Positions 36,850 through 48,122 of a DNA stretch of 64,000 bases are shown in pieces; position 1 is the first letter of the stretch; each line of letters starts with the position of its first letter. The notes beneath the pieces were generated by a model that searched no databases, was not told where the DNA came from, and saw only the letters and a list, made by a program, of their open reading frames with translations. Location of the stretch: positions 368,442-432,441 of the forward strand of contig JASBNA010000041.1 of assembly GCA_038087015.1 (NCBI GenBank). The letters run 5' to 3'. A program made the position numbers and the translations under genes. This DNA is from Cerrena zonata. Its lineage: Eukaryota > Basidiomycota > Agaricomycetes > Polyporales > Cerrenaceae.

Positions 36850-38108
36850 ATGATGTTACTACCTCCTGAGGTTCTTATCGAGATCATTGCAATAGTACTC
36901 GTTGACTATCTTGAGGATATCATGCCTGACATAGCCGTCATACGGCATTTTAGGCTGGAAAGACCTTTCCCCTTCTCGATCGAGACCAAGGACCAAGCAG
37001 AGGACTTTGTCTTTGAACAGATCAGAGAGGACGACTTCAAGATTGTGGGACCTTACGATCGTAACCACTTCGCTCCTTTATTAGAGACGTCATACCAAAT
37101 ACGCGATGTTGCAATCTCTGTATTGTCGAATGTCTTCTGTATCCCTAGGACGAATGGACGGTAAGACATTGTTATGTCTTTGGAGCCGTGAAGTTCATAC
37201 TCAGCAGCCTATCCATGAAACCCTGGACATGCATCAAGAGCATACTAACCATGTACACCAATCCAAAGTACACGATCGATGACATCAATGTGATAAACAA
37301 CCCCTCTTCTCTACTACGACTTTATGCAGTTGTACCGCATGTCGAGTGGCAGACATGGTTTTGGAGGAACCTCTATGAAATCAAACTCGAAGATTTATAT
37401 CGGCCTAAAATAGAAGACCAGGTGATGCATAGTCTGAAAGGTGCAAGCAAGTTGCATCGTAATCCTTCCTTCCCACCAAAGGTTCTTGTTCGCACTGCCA
37501 TGTCCCTATTAGATTGTGTCTTCGGTAAGCACAACTTCTCGAATGTACGCCCATACTCATATCACAACAGGGCCAATGTTTAAATTTGCCAAAATTGCCA
37601 TGGTAATCAAACTCAGCATACAGAGCCAGATCAACAGAATGTTCGCCGATATTATGGACCAGAACAAATACGTGAGTTGGCCCTTCACCCACAAGTATCC
37701 TCTAACAGGCATTTATCTACGACTATAGGGAGCGGAGACCGCTGGCGATATATCGATGGTGTTGAGGATGGTGGAAGAGCTATACGGGGAAAGGGGGCTT
37801 TTGTCCACGGATTGGATAGCGTTCATGGACATGCTACCTCCAGATGTTGTCACTGAGATCATAGAGAATGTTTATGTATGTCTACTCATTTGTTTTGAGT
37901 CTGTAGCTTACTCGTATGGCAGTTCGAGAAACTCCGTCCGGTCGTCATCAAAATTACACAACTACCATCACAACTACCTGAATGGGAAGCTTGTAGAAAG
38001 TCGGCCCTCGACGTGCTGGATTTATTTGATCACCTCCCCTCGTTTTTACAACCAAGTCTGACTGGTATATCCTCCGAGTCAGATACCACATACATGTACA
38101 TATCATGA
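36850..38108 (+). CDS. F-box-like protein, 354 aa (diverged copy)
   Basis: Exons are 36850-37160, 37205-37524, 37571-37671, 37729-37875 and 37923-38108. It has the same family layout as the copies at 2.6-3.9 and 39.4-40.7 kb: LPPEVLIEIIAIVLVDYLEDIMPD, GPYDRNHFAPLLETSYQIRDVAI, SMKPWTCIKSI (the RPWPLI position), YGERGLL and a C-terminal FEKLRPVVIKITQLPSQLPEW. Its last intron has a GT donor (TAT|GTATGT) exactly where the siblings use GC. The sequence is much more diverged than the other two, so it is the older duplicate. It starts directly at LPPEVL; a missing 42-nt leader exon is possible. Confidence 0.72.
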
Positions 38109-38434
38109 AGCGAGGTAAGCTAATAATCTTTAAGCTTGAGGCTTGGAATGCAGAAAGGTCATTCTTCGATAAAGGCTTATACTCCTTGTCTTCTCAGGGG
38201 AATATGGCGGAACGGATGGTCGGAAGACGTCAACAGAAATTAGGATAGCCATTTCGGGGAGCGATGCACAGCTGACACCATATCGGTTACTTTGATGTTC
38301 CAGTAAAATTCTATACCAGGTTATTAATATAATAGGGTCCCGTCATCGGGGCATTACAATGATCAGAAGTAGACTATTGGGAACGAAATAATGGTTGTTT
38401 TTGGGAGGACAAGCTCCTACGACTCGTACACATA

Positions 38435-39208
38435 TCACGGGAAAGTCAAGATGTATTCCTTCATCGGGGACGTCCAGCTGCAATCCGGGAGACCATTCGT
38501 TGAGCCTGAGCCAGTACCACCACAGACACGTTCCATAATATTAGGCAGATCATCCATAATGCTTCTCAGTTGAGAGCGAACATCGTCGTCGTCAGAACGT
38601 CTTGCGTACGAGAGCCCATATCGAGAAAGTCGTCCATCGCGGCGAGAATTCGAGCCTTGGTGAACAGAATCCAGAACAGCTTGTTCCAATTGGTTGTATG
38701 CGTCGACTCCAGGGAGGGCAAGTGCTTGTAGTCCACGGCGGGTTTGGTTAAAGGCGATGTAACGCAGTTTTGGGTAGAAGTGGACCAGAGAGCCAGGGGT
38801 ACCACAGACGACATCACAGTCAGGGTTTGGGCAGCCAGGAGGAGTCACCCCGTCCCGCAGACATTTTCCGTGGAAGTAGCTTGGGAAGATAGCGTTTTCC
38901 ATTCCGTCGTACGCTCCGTTGTTGTAGGCATCTAGGATAGGTTGTAGGTAGTTGATCGTCTTGAAAGGAGGGGGCTGATTAGGTATTGAGTAGGAGATTT
39001 GTTGTGCCTATTTATAGGCGTGAAGGTTAGTAAGAGAAACGAGCCAGTAGGTGAGACTGACGATTTGTTCCATGGTCACGCGGATGGGGTTGGTGTAGTT
39101 CCCTAAGAATGCGTTTGTGATCCCGACAATGCACTCTCCTTCGCATGCTATGACAGCGACTGGCGCCGTTGCGAGGATGAGAGAGATGAAGAGAAAGAGA
39201 TAGTCCAT
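38435..39208 (-). CDS. Secreted cysteine-rich protein, 239 aa (right copy)
   Basis: Exon 1 is about 39062-39208 and exon 2 about 38435-39007; the donor is again ATC|GTCAGT. Signal peptide is LFLFISLILATAPVAVIA, then CEGEC. All eight cysteines of the left copy are kept, and changes are scattered and mostly conservative (for example GVDAYNQLEQA versus GADAYNQLEQA). That both copies are intact after measurable divergence suggests they are under selection. Family and function are unknown. It is divergent from the F-box-like gene starting at 39410. Confidence 0.8.
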
Positions 39209-39248
39209 GATAGTAAGGTGGTGGTGGCGGTTGAAGAAAGAGATGATA

Positions 39249-39263
39249 TAAGCGACCGATCAC
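39249..39263. promoter_or_regulatory. Conserved promoter motif, inverted copy
   Basis: TAAGCGACCGATCAC is the exact reverse complement of GTGATCGGTCGCTTA found in the left arm and in the decayed copy. It lies about 41 bp upstream of the secreted-protein ATG. Confidence 0.4.
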
Positions 39264-39409
39264 TCTTCCACCTCCGAGTAAAGCAACTTACTTCCAACCG
39301 TTTTCGTTTGGAATCTACAGGAATCACAAGAAAGCCTAAAGAAAGCCAATAAGATCAAGATACCATCTCAACCTCTCTCGGTTGAACTAAAACCAACTTC
39401 ACTCTTACA

Positions 39410-40708
39410 ATGGACCACGGCATCCGGAGTGCAGATGTTTCAGATAGCAAGGCAAGCACGAAGCAACATGAAAGATTCGGGCGACGAGTCTAAACTCTTC
39501 CGCAAGATCTCACTTCCATCTGAACTCCTTCGCGAGATATTCATTACAGTCTTCACGGATTATCTTGAAGATGTCATGCCTAACCCTGCTATAATACGCA
39601 ATTTCTCACTAGTAGTACCCATACCTGCGGATACATCTATCAAACAAGTTATGGGTGTCGTTGAGGAAGATTTCCAGAGATACTGCCCCCCATTACTCGG
39701 CCCATATGATCGTAACTATTTCGTACCTTTGCTGCAGACATCACCCTGGATCCGCTGTATAGCATTATCCGTATTGTCAGATACGTTGTACATTCCGTTC
39801 TCGGAAGGACGGTAAGCCACAAGAGAATACTTGTATGCGGTAAATGACGATCTTTCGACAGGCTGTCATCCAGGCCATGGCCCTTAATCAGACAGGTTAT
39901 GAGCCTTTACGAGGATCCGGGCTGCTCCTTTGAGGATGCCAAATCAATAGATAATGGCTCTCTTATACTGCGTAGCTACAGCGCAATAGCTTGTAGCGAG
40001 TGGTGTGTATGGCTGCAAAATAACGTTGACATATTCGTCAACGATCCTCCATCTGAACGCGTAGTGAACGCGGAGATGAAGAAGATCTTGGGTGTTGCTG
40101 CATGTGGAACGTACCAGAATTGTGGTATCATATCACGCAAACTGCAACATCGAGCTATTGTATCCCTCCCCCATTGTATCCTCTGTGAGTGTAACTACTT
40201 CAATATTTCTAGTTACTTATATCACAACAGCATCATCCATGCAATACACTCTACGAGAACTGGAGCAAGTATGTGATATGCTCCACCACCCTAGCCTTGC
40301 ACAAGCCGACAATGATTTTGTGAGCTGTTTCCTGGCTTCTCGGTGTGTTACGTACCTGATTGATCTGAAGTTTACCCAAATGGACTTGACGCTTCTAAAC
40401 ATCTTGATAGTAGGATTTAGAAGTGTCTATGGACCACGTGGACTTGTTTCCCTGCTTCCCTCGGATCTTTCAGATCGCTTTCCACCTTATGTTGTAGCAG
40501 AAATCGTGAAAGAGTTCGAGGCAAGTAACCGTGTTTCGGAGATGAAGTTCTGTGATGAGATTCGTTACAGTTTGAAAACCTACGCCCACTGATGGTCAAG
40601 ATCGCAGCAGGACAACGCAGAACACCAAGTTACGAAAAATGCAGAACATTCGCCCTCAGGGTGTTAAAACACGAACCGCGGGTCCCCTGGACGTCCAGTT
40701 CGAGTTGA
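39410..40708 (+). CDS. F-box-like protein, 365 aa (right copy)
   Basis: Exons are 39410-39451, 39507-39811, 39862-40184, 40231-40520 and 40571-40708. Exon lengths 42, 305, 323 and 138 are identical to the left copy; exon 4 is 12 nt shorter. Introns 1 and 4 have GC donors (AAG|GCAAGC and GAG|GCAAGT); in the left copy intron 1 has GT. Landmarks are ISLPSELLREIFITVFTDYL, PNPAIIRNFSL, LSSRPWPLIRQ, SEWCVWLQNN, FPPYVVAEIVKEF and NLRPLMVKIA. Ignoring the last GC-AG intron would wrongly end the protein at 40592. F-box-like at its N-terminus; the partner is unknown. Confidence 0.8.
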
Positions 40709-40809
40709 ATCCCCGTACTCTCGCGGGATGCAATCTAGGCTTCCTTGCCGTCGATTCTTGAGGTTTAAATTTAGTTACGGTCTTCGATTAGCCAGGGCTC
40801 ACAGAATCG

Positions 40810-41420
40810 AGGATAGATTATGCAAAAGACCGTGGCCTATAATCAGAAGGACTATGGCATTGTACACTAATCTGAAATGTACACTCGGAGATCTCAAGGC
40901 GGCCATCCGTGCTTCTCCCCTCTTAGTTGCGGACTGTACACTGGAGAAATCGGTGGGATCTTTCCATTACAAATGCTCGGCGCACGTACGTGAACTACGA
41001 GATATAACGCGAGTGGCTATACAACGCGAAGAGTTTAATTCATCACCTTCTCGCTATTGTCGTACGTATCAGAGGGAATGCGCTCTCAGATGGGGCGTTT
41101 CGGGGCCCATTCAGTGTTCAATACGACAGCGGCGCTCAGGCTCACCTTCTTGAATCCATCAACAGATGTATGATAGATCAGGTCCTTCCATTACCACCAT
41201 CAGCTTTAGGACAGTGTTCTTTGTTCAATCTTACAAAGAGCATTGCTCTGTATTGTCACAGGTCTTCGGAGAAAGTCTGTATAAATAATGACAAGTACCG
41301 AGTGAGACGTCTAACGGCGAGTGTCTGGCTACACCCCATTACAGTTTACCTCACAGCGATAACATTTCGGTACAGGCTACTGGTGAGTTTCTTCGAATTT
41401 TTTGAGGCTCTCGTTTTGTC
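40810..41420 (+). pseudogene. Fragment of another F-box-like family copy
   Basis: Directly after the right copy, the stretch from about 40825 repeats the start of the family's third exon: GGCC(T/C)(A/T)TAATCAGA followed by ATGGCATTGTACACTAATCT, translated MALYTNLKCTLGDLKA, which aligns with MSLYEDPGCSFEDAKS and MYTNPKYTIDDINV. The first two exons are absent and the frame is lost further on. It appears to be a truncated tandem duplicate. Confidence 0.55.
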
Positions 41421-41478
41421 ACGATTGACTGATGTCAGTTCAACAGCACGTACTATACTAAAGGGCACTATATACAAT

Positions 41479-41716
41479 ATGGCACACTCCTTCCGAATTG
41501 TACTTCTCACATCCGCTATCCTGTATTTCAGCTACGCTGTTGCTGCTCCGTGAGTGCTCTAACTCTGTTACTCCGCCACCACACTAATTGGACATGTTTC
41601 ACAGTGTCAAAAGATTTGAGTGCGACAGTCTTTCTGACGCACACGCAGTTAGCTCGACGGAGGCTTCTATCCCCAGCTTAACGTCGTGCTTGGACTTGGA
41701 CTCTCTGTTTTCATGA
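41479..41716 (+). CDS. Small secreted Kex2-type peptide precursor, 60 aa, one unit
   Basis: Exon 1 is 41479-41549 and exon 2 is 41605-41716; intron GTGAGT...CACAG. Exon 1 encodes a signal peptide (FRIVLLTSAILYFSYAVAA|P). Exon 2 begins with VKR, a dibasic Kex2 site, followed by one peptide with two cysteines 21 residues apart (FECDSLSDA...SLTSCLDLD). Exon 1 is 71 nt and the intron phase is 2, identical to the larger precursor at 43564-44036, so the two are paralogs. It is too short for standard gene finding. Expected product: a secreted peptide of about 33 aa with one disulfide or a cyclic link. Function unknown. Confidence 0.6.
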
Positions 41717-43563
41717 TGGCAGGCACACCATATAGTGGAATAGTATATCAATGCATGGGTCGGTTCATCTGAGAGTAGAACGGTGGCTGTATGCACTACG
41801 TCTATCTTCCAGCTGTTGTGCTATAAGACTGAACCCTATTTCGTAGGAGGTTCCACGGAAATCTTAGAAAAAGCTGGTGTTAAACATCAACGACAACTCC
41901 GATGGATATTGTTCGGGGCGGGTGGACTGTGGTCGTTCACCACCTTATCGTTTGCCAATGACGAAGCTCTCGCTAGGTAATCGTCTGCAAGGTGACCTGT
42001 TCAGCTTCGTGATCGTTATTAGAGATAACCTTTCGTCGGACAGTGAATGCTCTTATCTTGGAATCCTGAATGCTTGACGATTGATACTTTCCTTGGAGTC
42101 CGGTTATCTTCTCTGCCAAGGTCCTCGAACCTATGCATGTGAGTGTAAGCCTGAACTTATTATCAAGGACATACGGCGATTCTAGCTTGGCAGTGCGTGT
42201 GGTGTTGTCGGTGTGAAGAGTGCATCCTGTGTACGCAAGTTGTGGGGTATTGGGTTGCTGTGATTTCTCCAACCGTTCGTCATCCTGGTTCTCGGAATTT
42301 CGGGTGGTGATCCCTGCGTCGTAAGCTTCATTATTCGTCTAATCGCAGAGTCGAGGTGCTTAATTCTGAGAATCACTTACGTAGATATAGATGGGCCGAA
42401 GGTGTTGATCATCACTTCACCGCGTCATTGACTAAATTGACTTTCAAGCTTGACCCGAGAACTCATAACGCTATGAGCTGTTCGCAGCTGTTTCGCTAAG
42501 CATCGGTATCACACCTAAAGTTGGTTTGATCTTCGATGATTGTCACTTGTTGGATGATCTCCCGATATCCCGGCGGACGCACATGACTGTTGCCTTGGTG
42601 GTTTGTCCCAAAATGGAAGGCTGTAGTTGCGTTTTACCCTGATCATGGCAACGTTCAACAACCCGTCTCCAAACGATAATCAAGATGCAATATTGTGATT
42701 TAGTGCCACTCTAGAATCACCACGTTAGGATATCGCTGGATACTGAACATACTCGAAAGTCAAATCTCTGGGCACTATACCGCAGCAAACCACTGCTCAT
42801 GGTCACACAGCTGGGTACCTCTACGAAAAGGGCTCCTGTCTCATCTACATCAGCCGTCCAATTGATAGACATACTCTCGGGAGCTGCGACATGACGCAAA
42901 GCATCAGCACGGATTATACAAACGTCTTCTCCCTTTGCGTTTGAACGGAAGGCACTGATTGTGCTTGTTCCCATTTGCAACAGACCCGTCATGCGGGAAA
43001 ACGATCGTCACCCATCCTCCATCATCTTCTGCATTCCTTGGTATCCTCCTGTTCCATACTTAGCACATTGTCATAAAAATTTCCTCGCCTATTGATAACC
43101 AGGAACTTCATATAGGTGGGTGGAGATTGTTACCTGATGGATCGACGGTTTGTTGCCGTTCGCAGAGTACCGCCTCGTCTTGGAAATTGAAGTGGCAGAA
43201 AGTCAGCATCCCTTACGCGTCATGTGCTGCTTTATACTGCTCTTACTTTATCCTTCGGGTTCCTGGGAGAGCGACGGCGACGTATAAATACTCTGGGCAT
43301 CCGGAGGGATGAACTCATTCAATTCGACAAACGCAACGCGTGTCTGGACACAATTTTCCTTCCTTTCGGCCTTCACCTCTTGTCTGCAGTTCTTTGGTTA
43401 TTTCGAGCTCCCAACCCTTTCATATTTTCTTGTTTAATAAGAAAATAGTCACTCGTTCTTAACCTACTCGTATCGGTTATTACCAGTAAGCAGTCTCTTC
43501 TATCCGGGTCTGTCATCTAATACTGACGTCTATCATCTTTACTACTAGCATCACTGTATAGAA
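41717..43563. other. Intergenic between the two peptide precursors
   Basis: No supported gene. 42717-42992 (minus) is open without recognisable motifs. The last 60 bases before 43564 look like a normal leader. Confidence 0.35.
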
Positions 43564-44036
43564 ATGTTCCGCAACACCTTCCTGCTCCCTTTGGTCCTTC
43601 TCTTCCTCGGCATTCAATATGTCCTCGCAGCCCCGTGAGTTCCTTCACCTTCTTCAACTTACTTTCATTTCCTAACCTACCCTTTCATTTCTATAGCATC
43701 GACGCCACACTCCTTAAGAGAGTGAACTGCGATATTGCGAGCACCCGTTTCGGAAGCAGTGGCGGTTCCCCATCTAGCGTCGATACTCGTGCTAGCTTGG
43801 CCGACTGCATCACCTCCCGTGAACCCGAACCCGAGCCTCAGCCGGAACCGGAGGTTATCTCCATTGCCGAGCGTGAGGCAGTAGAGGATGTACAGGAAGA
43901 CGAAGATGATGAAGATGCAGACACCACGGTCGAAAAGAGGGTGAACTGTAACATCGCTGCTACCCGGTTCGGAAGCAGTGGTGCCTCCCCAGCCAGTGTC
44001 AACGATCGTCGCGCCAGCTTGGCCGATTGCCTCTAA
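43564..44036 (+). CDS. Secreted Kex2-processed repeat peptide precursor, 136 aa, two units
   Basis: Exon 1 is 43564-43634 (signal peptide LLPLVLLFLGIQYVLAA|P) and exon 2 is 43697-44036. The mature region has two near-identical units, each preceded by KR: VNCDIASTRFGSSGGSPSSV... ending RASLADC, and VNCNIAATRFGSSGASPASV... ending RASLADCL. Each unit is about 30 aa with two cysteines 25-26 residues apart. A very acidic spacer separates them (EPEPEPQPEPE, then EDEDDEDAD). Signal peptide, KR sites and repeats together are the hallmark of fungal Kex2-processed repeat proteins, which yield pheromone-like or modified peptides. It is paralogous to the 60-aa precursor at 41479. No known family is recognised. 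Confidence 0.75.
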
Positions 44037-45814
44037 ATCGGAGGCGGAGGATGAATCGATGAAGACGAAGATGAGGTCGAAATTCAGTTTTCGAGCCTTC
44101 ACACAATTGTTTTGTAACACACGGACGATTCTCCGTGAAGCTGTTGTATTATTCTGTGTACAGTGATTATTTATATTATGGGAAGTTCGGACCTGGGTTG
44201 ATCCTGGTATAACATATATGACTGTTCGAAGGATTAGGATTTGACACTACACAGGTGAGCGTTGTCAGGTATGTTGAAATCTCTTCTCCGTCGAGGAACT
44301 GACACCAGTCTTTTGGGTCAGTTTCTTAGGGATCTCTTTTCGACTTGTAACACATCCATTATCCCCACCTACACCTGTTGTCGGCTACCGAATTGCGATC
44401 CGAACTCACTACCGGTCCCTCGTGAGTTTTCATTTTGCAGCAAAATCTTCTCGATCACAACTCTCGTATACCGACACGTAAATTGATCGGTGAATAATGA
44501 GGTCATAGATAGCATTTACCGTCAGAGCATAAGGAAATCATCCTTCCTTCCATTGACACTCGGGCCTCGACGTCGTCGAACGCTATGGCAATGTGGCTTG
44601 GCACGAGGTCGTCATTGGGATGTTACCTGATTGCGTAACCTCCTATAACATATGAGCGAAGATGGAGGTTGTCGGTAGTATGCTTCGAATTCCGGCGGCC
44701 TGGATCCAAGTCACTAAGGCAAGAGTCCTCACAAAATGCAATCATGAAGTCAACAATGAGGTGTTCGAGAGCCAGGGAATTTGATATGGATTTGAGTGCA
44801 GTCGTGGTGCGTATAATGCGACATTGGAAAGGTTGGTCTCGTTCAGGTCTAGCCTATCCCTCCGGTGCGGACAAAAATAGCAGTCGCAAGTCTTCTGTAC
44901 GTCGTCCCTGTCGACTCTAATTTTGGGTTATTTGAAACTGAGGCACGCCCCTACCACACGTCATAACCGATAGGTACAGACGATTACTTACCGTGCATTC
45001 ATGGCTCGGGATACCTGCGAAGAGGGTCCCTTCGTTGTTTCCTGCAAGTATCTTAATACCCGGAGGTATGTACCTTCTCACGTCAAACTTCGAGGGTCGG
45101 GAAAGGTTAGTTGCAGTCCTGAGACGTTCTCATTTGTCCCGTCTGCATAACGAAAGAATGTCGTCAGTAGTGAATAATCCTTCTCTCGTTCATATACCTG
45201 CACGTTGAGTACACACCGTACTGATCGAGCCGATGAGTTCCCCAGTGAGGCATTAGACCATACTAGCGTTGTGGAACACAACCTAAAGGCATGTCCGTAA
45301 TATCCGTGGAGATCTGTGAAAGGTTGTGAAAGTCTTCAAGAATTAGAACATGTTGTATGAGCGATACATAGGAGTTCCTCGCCCAAGACCGACGGATTTG
45401 ACCGACAGAAAAGGAGGCGTCAAAAACATAGCAATGGATGAGAACATGGAACACCATGTTTAGTCGATGAGGCGTAGAGTTTCTAGATGAGGGCAAGCTG
45501 TGATGTTGTTGGCATTAGAGGGGAAAAAGTGGTGGATGTTGTTTCAGAACAGAAGCTGAAGTTCGAGGGAAGTGAGAACATCTGCGGCTAAGGGAGAGTT
45601 AAAGTCATTTGGATCCTACAGACATACCACACAATGTCAGCCTGCTCGCAATACATCATAACAAGCGGTAAGGGAACCAAAGATTGGATTAAGACAGTCG
45701 ATATTCCAGAGATGGAAGCTATCAGAGATATCCATACAGTAAAAGTAGAAACCCGAACTAGAATACAGTGATATGCAAATACACAAGGAGACAAGAATAA
45801 ACCGACGGAGACGA
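44037..45814. other. Intergenic, with possible F-box remnant on the minus strand
   Basis: Minus-strand 45290-45600 reads ADVLTSLELQLLF, stop, then NITACPHLETLRLID, stop, which resembles leucine-rich F-box tails but is interrupted. No intact gene in the interval. Confidence 0.3.
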
Positions 45815-47397
<1,583 letters not shown>

Positions 47398-48122
47398 AGG
47401 CTCTATATCCGGACTTTTCTGCCTTCTATCCTTCTACTTTATTGGTCTTTCCTAGCGGTGTATCATATACTTGTATCATTAGTTGCACCCTCTTTGTTTG
47501 TTTGTCTTGACTATTCATCTCTACTTTAATCTCATGTCTTCGAGTGTGATGTGAACGTCAACTTTCATCATCAGGTGAACGCAACAGTTGACTAGGAACC
47601 TCTGGGAATTCGGCTGTATGACGCGTTCTTTACGTATGATCTATCTCTAAATATGCCAAACGTTTACCGAATCGTATCATCAAATTCATCGTCAACGAAT
47701 ATAGATTGGCCAAAATGACAAAAAGGTGCAACAGAAAGTACAGTTTAAATACTAAACAGATTTGTAGTAGATGGCAGATGTAGCAGACATGCAGGTATGT
47801 ATGGGGAGGAGATATGTCGAAGAGATCAAGAAATTCGGGACAAGTGGAGATATCCACGAAAAACCAAACATGGCCCCGCAAGGATAGAAACAAGAAACAT
47901 GGAAACAGAGGCCAGATATTAAACAAATCGGAAGGAGGAAAACGGACACGGAAACATAAGAAAAAAGGGGATAGGGCTAGGTTTTAGAAACATAACTGGA
48001 GAACGGAATTATGACACAACGAAAACATTCACAAAACAAAACATTGCAGAGCGGGGGAAAATTGGTGGTGGAAAAATTGGAGTCAAGGGAGTGTGGATTG
48101 AGAGTATAGGTGAGGGTGACCC
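47398..48122. other. Intergenic, 3' ends of convergent genes
   Basis: H2A and the gene at 48123-51971 converge here. No coding exon recognised; A-rich on the plus strand at its right. Confidence 0.5.

Larger units (their letters stand above)
38288..40820. repeat. Right arm of the 2.5-kb inverted duplication
   Basis: Inverted counterpart of 2462-5015 with the same two genes in divergent orientation. Similarity continues to about 38290 on the secreted-gene side and about 40820 beyond the F-box-like gene. Confidence 0.85.
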
